A stretch of DNA of 64,000 nucleotides from Caballeronia concitans (GTDB lineage: Bacteria; Pseudomonadota; Gammaproteobacteria; Burkholderiales; Burkholderiaceae), in assembly GCF_001544615.1 (NCBI RefSeq), contig NZ_FCNV02000007.1, positions 124,001 to 188,000 on the forward strand, read 5' to 3'. A model generated the notes under the pieces. It did not search any database. It worked only from the letters and a program-made list of their open reading frames with translations, and was not told where the DNA came from. Of this stretch, positions 8,056 through 16,090 are shown in pieces. Every line of letters starts with the position of its first letter. Position 1 is the first letter of the stretch. Both the position numbers and the translations under genes were made by a program.

Positions 8056-10290
8056 ATGTCGCGAGGACTACTCGAAGCGGGACGTCATGCGGCGAGCGCC
8101 GGCTTCTCGCGCCGCTCGTTCCTCAAGCTCGGTCTGACGGCGGGCGTCACGGCAAGCGGCGGCTTTCTGCTTGGCTTCAGCATGCCGGTCGCGAGCCAGG
8201 ATCAGGCCAAAGGCAAGTCGATCATTGGCGGCGATGGGATCGAGTCGCCGCAAGACGGCGTCTTTGCACCGAATGCATTCGTGCAGATCGATACGAGCGG
8301 CAAGGTCGTGCTCATCATGCCCAAGGTGGAGATGGGCCAGGGCGTCTATACGGCCTTGCCGATGCTGATCGCCGAAGAACTCGAAGTGCCGCTCGACAGC
8401 GTGACGATCGATCACGCGCCGCCCAACGAAAAGCTCTTCATGGACCCGCTGCTTGGCGGTCAGCTGACCGGCGGCTCCACGTCCATTCGCTATGCATGGG
8501 AGCCGATGCGCAAGGCGGGCGCCGCCGCGCGCATGATGCTCGTCGCGGCAGCCGCGCAGCAATGGCAATGCGATGCGTCGTCTTGTCGTGCGGAGAACGG
8601 CAAGGTGTTGCACGCAGCGGGCGATCGCACCGCGAGTTACGGCGAGCTTGCGCGAGCCGCCGCGAAAATGCCGGTGCCGCAAGACATCAAGCTCAAGGAA
8701 ACGAAGGACTTTCGCATCGTCGGGAAACCTGTCAGGCGTCTGGACTCGCCTGAAAAAGTGGATGGCACGGCGGTCTTCGGCCTCGATGTGCGCTTGCCCG
8801 GCATGGTCTATGCGGCCATCGTGAATTGCCCCGTGTTCGGCGGCACGCTCGCATCCGTCGATGATACGCACACCAAAACAATTCCGGGCGTGCGTCAGGT
8901 CATCAAGTTCGATAACGGCGTGGCGGTCATCGGCGATCACACATGGGCTGCGAAGCGTGGCGCGGCGGCACTTGCCATTCAGTGGAATGAAGGCGCGGGC
9001 GCGAACGTATCGACCCGGCTGATCGTCGATGAAATGGCGAAGGCGTCGGAGAAGCAAGGCGCGGTGGCACGCAATGACGGCGATGTCGGCAAGGGCTTCG
9101 CCAATGGGAAGACGCGCGTCGATGCGGTGTATCAGCAGCCTTTCCTTGCGCACGCGACGATGGAGCCGATCAATTGCACGGTACATGTGCGCCCGGATGG
9201 TTGCGACATATGGCTGGGCACGCAAGTGCCGACGCGCATTCAGGGCGCAGGCGTGCAGGCAACGGGGCTGCCGCCGGAGAAGGTCGTCGTGCATAACCAC
9301 CTGTTGGGCGGCGGCTTCGGCAGACGGCTCGAATTCGACATGGCGACGCAAGCGATCAAGATCGGCAAGCAGCTCGGCGTGCCGGTGAAAGTAACGTGGT
9401 CGCGCGAAGAAGACATTCAGCACGACATGTATCGCCCGTATTACTACGACAAGCTGTCCGCTGCGCTCGATGCGAACGGCAAGCCGATTGCGTGGACGCA
9501 TCGCATCGTGGGGTCGTCCATTCTCTCGCGATTCGCGCCGCCTGCCGTGAAGAACGGCATCGATCCGGACGCGGTCGAAGTCGCGTCCGACTTGCCTTAT
9601 GACTTGCCCAATCAGGTTGTCGATTACGTGCGCCATGAACCGCGCAACGTTCCGACTGCATTCTGGCGCGGCGTGGGCCCGACGCGCGGTACGTTCGTCG
9701 TCGAAAGTTTCATGGATGAACTCGCCGTGCAAGCCAAGATCGATCCGGTTCAGTACCGGCGCGATCTCTTAGGAAAGACGCCGCGTGCGCGCAACGTACT
9801 CGATGTCGCGACGCAAGCGGCCGCCTGGGGCAAGCAGTCCGTGCCCCAAGGGCAGGGACGCGGCGTGTCGGTCATGCACGCATTCGGCAGTTACTTTTCG
9901 ATGGTCGCGGATGTCACGGTCGACAAGGAAGGCGGCGTCAGAGTGAATAAAGTGGTGTGCGCGGTGGATTGCGGCATGGTGGTGAATCCCAGCACCGTCG
10001 AAGCGCAAGTGCAGGGCGGAATCATCTTCGGCATCACGGCGGCGCTTTACGGCGAGATCACGATCAAGAACGGCCGTGTCGAGCAGAGTAACTTCACCGA
10101 TTACCGCATGCTGCGTATCGATGAAACGCCGCCTATCGAAGTGCATATCGTGAAGAGCACGGAAGCGCCGGGCGGCATCGGCGAGCCGGGTACTGCCGCG
10201 CTCGCGCCTGCGATCACCAATGCGATCTATGCGGCAACGGGCAAGCGGCTAAGGCAATTACCCGTCGGCAATCAATTGCGCAGCGCCTGA
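8056..10290 (+). CDS. Molybdopterin-binding large subunit, IorB-like, Tat-exported
   Basis: 744 residues from the ATG at 8056, behind AAGGAGG and one base after the iorA stop. The N-terminus has a twin-arginine signal (SRRSFLKLGLTAGV), predicting periplasmic location. The body is the molybdopterin-cytosine-dinucleotide subunit of the xanthine oxidase family; the C-terminal GGIGEPGTAALAP contains the conserved active-site glutamate. It should hydroxylate an aldehyde or N-heterocycle with water. Fused-domain arrangement (SorC-like a/b repeats in one chain without FAD) and the cytochrome partner match IorB/aldehyde dehydrogenase types rather than cytosolic xanthine dehydrogenase. Substrate is not predictable here. 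No MCD chaperone (XdhC/CoxI type) is in the operon. Confidence 0.9.
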   Translation: MSRGLLEAGRHAASAGFSRRSFLKLGLTAGVTASGGFLLGFSMPVASQDQAKGKSIIGGDGIESPQDGVFAPNAFVQIDTSGKVVLIMPKVEMGQGVYTALPMLIAEELEVPLDSVTIDHAPPNEKLFMDPLLGGQLTGGSTSIRYAWEPMRKAGAAARMMLVAAAAQQWQCDASSCRAENGKVLHAAGDRTASYGELARAAAKMPVPQDIKLKETKDFRIVGKPVRRLDSPEKVDGTAVFGLDVRLPGMVYAAIVNCPVFGGTLASVDDTHTKTIPGVRQVIKFDNGVAVIGDHTWAAKRGAAALAIQWNEGAGANVSTRLIVDEMAKASEKQGAVARNDGDVGKGFANGKTRVDAVYQQPFLAHATMEPINCTVHVRPDGCDIWLGTQVPTRIQGAGVQATGLPPEKVVVHNHLLGGGFGRRLEFDMATQAIKIGKQLGVPVKVTWSREEDIQHDMYRPYYYDKLSAALDANGKPIAWTHRIVGSSILSRFAPPAVKNGIDPDAVEVASDLPYDLPNQVVDYVRHEPRNVPTAFWRGVGPTRGTFVVESFMDELAVQAKIDPVQYRRDLLGKTPRARNVLDVATQAAAWGKQSVPQGQGRGVSVMHAFGSYFSMVADVTVDKEGGVRVNKVVCAVDCGMVVNPSTVEAQVQGGIIFGITAALYGEITIKNGRVEQSNFTDYRMLRIDETPPIEVHIVKSTEAPGGIGEPGTAALAPAITNAIYAATGKRLRQLPVGNQLRSA

Positions 10291-10301
10291 GGAGCCTACT
10301 C

Positions 10302-11597
10302 ATGAAAAGCATGTTCAAGCCTCTAGGCGCAGCGGCTTTTGCGGCCAGCATCGCGCTCGCGACATTTCCATTGGCGGCGCGCGCGGATGCCGCCAGCGAT
10401 GCACTCGTCTCGCGCGGCGCTTACCTCGCCAAAGCGGGCGATTGCATTGCTTGCCACACTGCGCCGCGCGGCAAGCCGATGGCCGGCGGTTTGCCGATGA
10501 CGACTCCGCTCGGCGCGATCTATACGACGAACATCACGCCGGACCCGGATACGGGCATCGGCCGCTATACCGAAGAAGATTTCGCGCGCGCGTTGCGTGA
10601 AGGCGTGGCAAAGGACGGCCACAATCTTTATCCGGCGATGCCTTATCCGTCGTATGCAAAGATCAACGACGACGACATGCACGCGCTTTACGCTTACTTC
10701 ATGCATGGCGTCACGCCTGTGAAGCAAGCGAATCGCGAACCGGGCATGAAATGGCCGCTCAATATGCGCTGGCCGCTCAAGATATGGAACGCGGTGTTCC
10801 TCGATAAAGGCGTCTATAAGGAAAAGACGGGCAAGGATGTTGCCTGGAATCGTGGCGCTTATCTCACGCAAGGGCTCGGACATTGCGGAGCATGTCATAC
10901 GCCGCGCGGCATCGCATTCCAGGAGAAAGCGCTCGACGAAAGCGGCAGTGCGTTCCTGACCGGGGGCGTGCTGGACAACTGGTTCGGTTCGAATCTGACG
11001 GGCGATCACAACACCGGACTCGGCCGCTGGTCCGAACAGGAAGTCGCCACCTTTCTGAAGACCGGGGCGAATGCTCACGCGACGGCCTTCGGTTCGATGA
11101 CGAGCGTTATCAACAACAGCACGCAGGCGCTCAACGACACGGATATCGCAGCGATGGCGCGTTATCTGAAGTCACTGCCGGCGGCGGGCGGCAATGGCAA
11201 TCCGCCTTATTCGTATGATCCGAAGGCGACCAAAGTGACTTTGACGCGACCCGCCGCGACGGATTCGGGCGCACGCGTCTATGCGGCTTTCTGCATGCAC
11301 TGTCACGGAATCGATGGCCGCGGCTTCGCGCCGATGCTCGCGCCGCTCGCAGGCAATCCGAATGTGCTGGAGAAAGATGCGTCGTCGCTCATCAACGTGA
11401 CGCTGAACGGCACCGAGGACCTCGTGATTCAGGGCGTGCCCGCGCCTTATCCGATGCCGCGTTATGCGCCCGTGCTGAATGATCAGCAGATAGCCGATGT
11501 GGTGACGTTCATTCGCGGCTCATGGAACAACGGCATGCCCGCAGTGAAGGTCGAGGACGTGGCGAAGATGCGCAAGTCCACCGAAGCGGCGCGCTAG
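10302..11597 (+). CDS. Triheme cytochrome c (alcohol/aldehyde dehydrogenase cytochrome subunit type)
   Basis: 431 residues with a cleavable-looking signal peptide (positively charged start, hydrophobic stretch, cut near ARA-DA at about residue 29). Three CxxCH haem sites: CIACH at 48-52, CGACH at 195-199 and CMHCH at 331-335, with domain spacing as in the cytochrome subunits of acetic-acid-bacterial alcohol and aldehyde dehydrogenases. It should accept electrons from the IorA clusters and pass them to quinone or an oxidase. It is last in the operon, 11 nt after iorB. Its stop codon lies inside the terminator loop. Confidence 0.9.
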   Translation: MKSMFKPLGAAAFAASIALATFPLAARADAASDALVSRGAYLAKAGDCIACHTAPRGKPMAGGLPMTTPLGAIYTTNITPDPDTGIGRYTEEDFARALREGVAKDGHNLYPAMPYPSYAKINDDDMHALYAYFMHGVTPVKQANREPGMKWPLNMRWPLKIWNAVFLDKGVYKEKTGKDVAWNRGAYLTQGLGHCGACHTPRGIAFQEKALDESGSAFLTGGVLDNWFGSNLTGDHNTGLGRWSEQEVATFLKTGANAHATAFGSMTSVINNSTQALNDTDIAAMARYLKSLPAAGGNGNPPYSYDPKATKVTLTRPAATDSGARVYAAFCMHCHGIDGRGFAPMLAPLAGNPNVLEKDASSLINVTLNGTEDLVIQGVPAPYPMPRYAPVLNDQQIADVVTFIRGSWNNGMPAVKVEDVAKMRKSTEAAR

Positions 11598-11610
11598 GCG
11601 CGCCGTTTTT
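11587..11610 (+). terminator. Terminator hairpin enclosing the cytochrome c stop codon
   Basis: CGGCGCGC (11587-11594) pairs with GCGCGCCG (11598-11605); the three loop bases are the TAG stop, and five T follow (11606-11610). It also separates the operon from the convergent DUF1488 gene that ends at 11623. Confidence 0.75.
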
Positions 11611-11622
11611 GAAAGCAATGGT

Positions 11623-11892
11623 TCAGGAAGAAAAGTCGATGACGTCCAGATGGATTGAATTCGACGGATGCGCCAGAAACTTCCGGTGGACGCGGGCGCT
11701 GATGCGCTCGTATCCGTCGCTTAGCGCCTTGAGGAGGCGCTCGTCGCTTGCGCCGACGGGCGCCCAGAAGCATTGCTCCAGTGCTTTGCGCGTGATGTTG
11801 CATTGAATTTCCCTTTCGCGGGAAAAAGCGACGAAGCTGACCGAAGCGCGGTCCGCCGATATGGTCGCATTGATGGAGAGCTTGCTTGTCAT
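11623..11892 (-). CDS. DUF1488 family small protein
   Basis: 89 residues. The pattern of a beta-strand-rich start with VSFVAFSREREIQCNITRKALEQCF and a helical stretch ending KFL matches the DUF1488 proteins common in Burkholderia, where the core reads C-x-I-(S/T)-x-x-A-L-x-x-x-F. Function unknown. It is alone, convergent with the cytochrome c gene, and its upstream region is shared with the DUF3331 gene on the other strand. Confidence 0.65.
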   Translation of the reverse strand: MTSKLSINATISADRASVSFVAFSREREIQCNITRKALEQCFWAPVGASDERLLKALSDGYERISARVHRKFLAHPSNSIHLDVIDFSS

Positions 11893-12022
11893 GATTCGAC
11901 AGAGGGTTTTCCGGTTTGCCGGTTTTATTTTGTCAGAAATCGGCTACTGTGCGCACTAGACTTGCAGTCTCCAACGTGTGCAAGCGGGCACTTGTTTAGC
12001 GATAAATCTTTCCTTTTTTATC

Positions 12023-12034
12023 GAACGATCGTTC
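12023..12034. promoter_or_regulatory. Palindrome GAACGATCGTTC in the DUF1488/DUF3331 divergent region
   Basis: Perfect 12-bp palindrome in the 358-bp, relatively AT-rich gap (11893-12250) between two divergent small genes. The same 12 bases recur at 57512-57523 in another intergenic region. The form is like TetR-family operators. Nothing else in this gap is recognisable. Confidence 0.4.
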
Positions 12035-12250
12035 TTCTGTCCGATCGCGTCGGCTTTTTGCAAAGCACTGACGACTTAACCTGAACAAAACCCGGTCAAA
12101 GAAAAACGAAACGAGACTTTCTCAGGTGTACTACTCTAAGAACGGTCAATTGAAAAAGCGGGGCGCATAGGTCGGCTCATTTCCGCTCCGCGAATTCCTA
12201 ACAATTACGCAATGTGGAAGCGGCGCGCATTGTGATCGGCAGGAGGGAGC

Positions 12251-12679
12251 ATGAAGCATCCATCGCTGATGGACCCCTGGAGCCGTACCCTCGCCATGCT
12301 CGACGACCGTCCGAGCCGCGGCTCACATTCCAGCGACAAGCGCGTGCCGTTCACGCGAACATTCGACGGCGGCGTGCACGGCAGCGCGGACGATCACGCA
12401 CGCTGCGTCAACATCCGGCTCCTGGAGCGCTTGAGCGAATCGACGCTCGCCTTGTCGTGGCACGATCCGACATCGTTCAATTATTCGGAGCAGGTCTGGG
12501 CGCTATGCACCGCACGCAAGCGCGGCGTATGCGTGCTCAGCGGGCAGACTATCCGGCGCGGGCAACCGGTCTATCGCCCAAGACGCGTAGGCAGTTCGGT
12601 GCCGCTCAATAGCGGCGCGATGATTCTCGCACTCGCGCTTGCGCCCGGCGAGCAGGACGCCGACGAGCGTATAGAGTGA
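12251..12679 (+). CDS. DUF3331 domain protein
   Basis: 142 residues. The ATG at 12251 follows an excellent ribosome site (AGGAGGG at 12241-12247), which decides between this frame and an overlapping longer one at 12214. The C-terminal half has the pattern LSWHDPTSFNYSEQVWALCTARKRGVC then LSGQTIRRGQPVYRPR and AMILAL, as in the Burkholderia-specific DUF3331 family. Two cysteines (TARKRGVC and the earlier WALC) are conserved there. Function unknown. Confidence 0.75.
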   Translation: MKHPSLMDPWSRTLAMLDDRPSRGSHSSDKRVPFTRTFDGGVHGSADDHARCVNIRLLERLSESTLALSWHDPTSFNYSEQVWALCTARKRGVCVLSGQTIRRGQPVYRPRRVGSSVPLNSGAMILALALAPGEQDADERIE

Positions 12680-12740
12680 GTTGCGCTCGGCAATGTCTCC
12701 AACACAGCGCGCATATTAATCGCGCGCAAATTGAAAGCGC

Positions 12741-14174
12741 CTAGAGCAAAGGACTGTGTGTGCGTGAATAACCACTGGCGCGATCATAGGCCAGCCCCAT
12801 CTGCAAGACTGCCAGATCCATTTGCGCGGGACCGATGATCTGCACACCGGCCGGTAAGCCATTCGCACCGAAGCCGGCCGGGGCGCACAGCGCGGGCAAT
12901 GAAGCCATCGTCGCTGCAATGACGACTTCCATCCAGCGATGGTACGTATCCATTTCACGATCGCCGATTGCGTGCGGCCAATCGAGCGTTGCGTCGAATG
13001 GAAAGACTTGCGTCGCGGGCATCACGAGAAAGTCGAAGCGCGTGAAGAGCGCGTTCAATGTTTGATACCACGACGAGCGGTCTCGTGCCGCGCGCGACAC
13101 GTCCTCACCCGACAACCGCAAGCCGCGCTCTATTTCCCAAACTGCCTCGGGCTTGAGCTTCGCGCGTTTCGCGTCATCGCGATAGAGCGGCGCGTTATTT
13201 CCCGCGAACGAAAAACTGCGCAAATTGAGCCACGCTTGCCACAAGCGGTCGAAATCGAAATTCACTTCGGCCGGTTCTACCACACAGTCTGCCGCTTCGA
13301 AGTGTCTCAACGCGGACGCGCAAGTTTCGAGCAGCCCGGCTTCCATCGCCAAATGCCCGCCCAAGTCGCCGAGCCATCCGATTCTCGTCCCGCGCATATC
13401 ATGGTCGAACGCGTGGGCGAAGTCGGCGGGCCTGTCGCTTCGGCGTGAAAGCGGCGCGCGTGCATCGAAGCCTGCTTGTGTGGAAAGCAGCAGACCGAGA
13501 TCTTCAACGGTGCGCGCAATCGGACCGACGACGCTGAACTGCTGAAAGAACACATCGTCGCTCGGCGCATACGGGACGCATCCCGGCGACGTACGAAAGC
13601 CGAAGACGTTGTTGAATGCAGCGGGCGTGCGCAGCGAACCCATCATGTCCGATCCATCCGCGAAGGGCAACATGCGCAGCGCGACGGCCACCGCCGCGCC
13701 TCCGCTGCTTCCGCCCGCGGAGCGCGACGGGTCGAACGCATTGCGCGTCGTGCCATAGACCGGGTTATACGTATGGCCGCCCAGGCCGAATTCCGGCGAG
13801 TTGGTGCGTCCGATGAAAACCGCTCCTGCGCGACGCATCCGCTCGAAGACAATGGCGTCCGTCTGCGTGATATCGCCTGCAAAGATGGGTGATCCTTTGG
13901 TGGTCACCATGCCTGCAACGGGCAAGATATCTTTAGGCGCTTGCGGAAATCCATGCAGAGGTCCACAACTCTCTCCCCGCGCGAGCTGCTCGTCGCGCTG
14001 ACGCGCTTCTGCGATAAGCGCATCGCGATCCTGCATGGCGACGATCGCATTAACCTGCGGATTGAAGCGATCCACTTGTGCAAGATACGCGTGCATCACT
14101 TCCACGCACGATACGTCGCGTGCCTGAATGGCTTCGGACAGTGCGACCGCGTTCAGCGAAACGATATCGTTCAT
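12741..14174 (-). CDS. Amidase (amidase-signature family)
   Basis: 477 residues of the amidase-signature hydrolase family. The Ser-cisSer-Lys triad is visible: Lys81 in QAPKDIL, Ser156/157 in GGSSGG, and nucleophile Ser180 in DGSDMMGSLRTP. Length is normal. The usual Gly in the GSDxGGS stretch is replaced (DMMGS), a minor deviation. It hydrolyses a carboxamide; the substrate cannot be told. No transporter or catabolic partner lies next to it; 29 nt separate it from the upstream mnmD gene on the same strand, so it may be co-transcribed with it. Confidence 0.88.
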   Translation of the reverse strand: MNDIVSLNAVALSEAIQARDVSCVEVMHAYLAQVDRFNPQVNAIVAMQDRDALIAEARQRDEQLARGESCGPLHGFPQAPKDILPVAGMVTTKGSPIFAGDITQTDAIVFERMRRAGAVFIGRTNSPEFGLGGHTYNPVYGTTRNAFDPSRSAGGSSGGAAVAVALRMLPFADGSDMMGSLRTPAAFNNVFGFRTSPGCVPYAPSDDVFFQQFSVVGPIARTVEDLGLLLSTQAGFDARAPLSRRSDRPADFAHAFDHDMRGTRIGWLGDLGGHLAMEAGLLETCASALRHFEAADCVVEPAEVNFDFDRLWQAWLNLRSFSFAGNNAPLYRDDAKRAKLKPEAVWEIERGLRLSGEDVSRAARDRSSWYQTLNALFTRFDFLVMPATQVFPFDATLDWPHAIGDREMDTYHRWMEVVIAATMASLPALCAPAGFGANGLPAGVQIIGPAQMDLAVLQMGLAYDRASGYSRTHSPLL

Positions 14175-14202
14175 CGGTAAAGGAGAGAGTTTGGGCGTAC
14201 GT

Positions 14203-14958
14203 TCATGTTAGCGCGTCGCAAAGGCTTTCTTCTCTTATCGACGCACGCTTGCCGACAAGCATTGCGCGCTTGCCGCCGAAGCCGCGCACCTTGCGATATT
14301 CAAAGCCGTTTTGAACGAGCGCGCGCTTGACATCGCCCGAGCTGGTGTAAGTTGCGAAGGTCGCATCCGGTGCGCTGAGGCGAGTAAGCAGCGCGAAGTT
14401 AGCCGACGCCCACATTTCAGGATTCTTCGCGGGAGCGAATCCGTCCAGATAGATTGCATCCGCGTCGACGTTCAAAGCCAAGGCTTGGCGCAACGCATCG
14501 GCGATATCGGCGAAAACGAGCGTCAATGCGACAGCGCCCGAATCGAACATGAGACGATACACACCCGGCGCGAGCGCGGGCCACGCGGCAACGAGTTCGT
14601 CGGCGAGCGGCATGATCGAGGCGTCGCCAATGATGGCTTCGTGCGCACGCTGTAAATCGTCTGCGCTAAACGGATATTTTTCGACCGACAGAAATTCGAG
14701 CGTGTCGCTTCGACTCGTGTCGTCGCGCCATGCAAACCATGTCGCCAGAAAATTGATGCCCAGGCCAAAGCCGGTCTCGATGATCGAGAAACGCGCCTTG
14801 CTGCGCCATCGTTCAGGCAGGCCATTGCTTCGCAGGAACACATGGCGCGCCTGGGCAAGCGCGCCCGCCGCGCTGTGATAGATGTCGTCATGACGCGGCG
14901 AATACAGCGTTCCGTCATCACGAAACGCAAGCGCGGCAGGGCTGAATGGCTCGTTCAC
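14203..14958 (-). CDS. mnmD: MnmD-type tRNA methyltransferase (MnmC N-terminal domain alone)
   Basis: 251 residues. It has the DUF752/MnmD methyltransferase pattern: an SAM-binding ETGFGLGINFLATW and the acidic-catalytic DAIYLDGFAPAKNPEMW, ending with TYTSSGDVKRAL and GFGGKRAMLVGKR. The enzyme performs the last methylation in 5-methylaminomethyl-2-thiouridine at tRNA position 34. In most gamma- and beta-proteobacteria this domain is fused to the FAD-dependent MnmC oxidoreductase (about 650 residues in total). Here the frame stops just after the methyltransferase domain and an amidase follows. Its ATG overlaps the yceH stop (ATGA), so the pair is translationally coupled. Confidence 0.82.
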   Translation of the reverse strand: MNEPFSPAALAFRDDGTLYSPRHDDIYHSAAGALAQARHVFLRSNGLPERWRSKARFSIIETGFGLGINFLATWFAWRDDTSRSDTLEFLSVEKYPFSADDLQRAHEAIIGDASIMPLADELVAAWPALAPGVYRLMFDSGAVALTLVFADIADALRQALALNVDADAIYLDGFAPAKNPEMWASANFALLTRLSAPDATFATYTSSGDVKRALVQNGFEYRKVRGFGGKRAMLVGKRASIREESLCDALT

Positions 14959-15671
14959 ATTTCCGATGATTGCGACAACGGTTGGTCGAGCGTGATACCC
15001 AATTCACTCGCCATGCGTTCCACCATGACGCGCAATTGAGCGACTTCATGCACGAGGCGCTTTTGCTCGGCCTTCAATGCCTCGAATTCGGAAGGCGCAA
15101 ACGTTTCGCTGGGTGCGGCTTCGCGAACGGGCGCGTCGGTCAAACTCACTGCGCCGCACAACAGATGCATCCAGCGGCTCTCGCGTTCGCCCGGCGTGCG
15201 CGGCAGCTTGACGACGCGCGGCGGATCGTTGGCGGCCAATTCATCGAGAAAGCTCTCCACCGACGATATATCCGCGAAGCCATGCAGGCGCGCGCTGTTG
15301 GCGCGCAACTCCGCGGCGGTTTGCGGGCCACGCAGGAAGAGCGTTGCGAGCAGCGCCACCGATTGACTCGGCACGCCGAGCACGCGATTGATGTTGTGCT
15401 CGAAACGCGGCACCCGGCTGCTGCTTCCTTCCAGTACGAGCGAAAGGCGCTTGAGGCTGTCGATGGTCGTCAGCACTTCGTCTTCGCTGACATTCATGAC
15501 CGGCGAGCGCGCGGTTTTCTGATTGCAGCCCGCGATAAGCGAATTCAGCGATAGCGGATACGTATCCGGGACGGTCTGCTGCTTCTCGACGAGCACGCCC
15601 AGCACGCGCGCTTCGAGTGCATTGAGTTCGCGCAAGGCGGGACGGGGTGCGGCTTCGGTAGGTGTATTCAT
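14955..15671 (-). CDS. YceH/UPF0502 (DUF480) family protein
   Basis: 238 residues. The start LNALEARVLGVLVEKQQTVPDTYPLSLNSL followed by AGCNQKTARSPV (quoted in part) is the DUF480 signature: two winged-helix-like domains. The C-terminal tail is coiled-coil-like (EFEALKAEQKRLVHEVAQLRVM). Molecular function is not established; winged-helix folds suggest nucleic acid binding. It precedes mnmD with a 4-nt overlap. Confidence 0.9.
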   Translation of the reverse strand: MNTPTEAAPRPALRELNALEARVLGVLVEKQQTVPDTYPLSLNSLIAGCNQKTARSPVMNVSEDEVLTTIDSLKRLSLVLEGSSSRVPRFEHNINRVLGVPSQSVALLATLFLRGPQTAAELRANSARLHGFADISSVESFLDELAANDPPRVVKLPRTPGERESRWMHLLCGAVSLTDAPVREAAPSETFAPSEFEALKAEQKRLVHEVAQLRVMVERMASELGITLDQPLSQSSEM

Positions 15672-16090
15672 CGACGTTCGAAGTAATGCGGTCAGACGCC
15701 TATCATACCGGCGCGCCGGCGCTTACTATCAAATGACGCACCGTCGTGCGGCATGTTGCCGTGCAGCCATCGGAAATGCCGCGCGTTTTTGGTGCAGAAA
15801 GACTTTTACTCAAGCAGTTTCAGTTCGAATTCGCCGGAATAAAGACGTTGTTCGCTTGGCATTGATGTTGCTGTGATTGGATCGGCACTGGGCTGCCCAC
15901 GCAAGCGATGCACGCCGAGAGAAGGCATTGCGCTTAGAGGTCGCCTAAAGAACCAGGCAACGCCGGCTGGCTTGGAACCGAGTCGGGCATGCCGCGTCGC
16001 TAGGCGCTTCGAATCATTGCGAGTGCAACCAGAATGATTAAACGATAGGGGATCGCGGTCCCGGCCCGCACTTGATATGGAAGTCTCTCC
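15672..16090. other. 419-bp intergenic region before the ATP-grasp cluster
   Basis: No gene seen. It separates the divergent yceH-mnmD pair from the ATP-grasp cluster and must carry both promoters. A GC palindrome around 15709-15720 (CCGGCGCGCCGG) is probably chance in this composition. Confidence 0.4.

Noticed and set aside
12214-12612. Overlapping longer plus-strand frame at the DUF3331 locus
   Set aside because: The frame from 12251 has the strong AGGAGGG site and the DUF3331 pattern.
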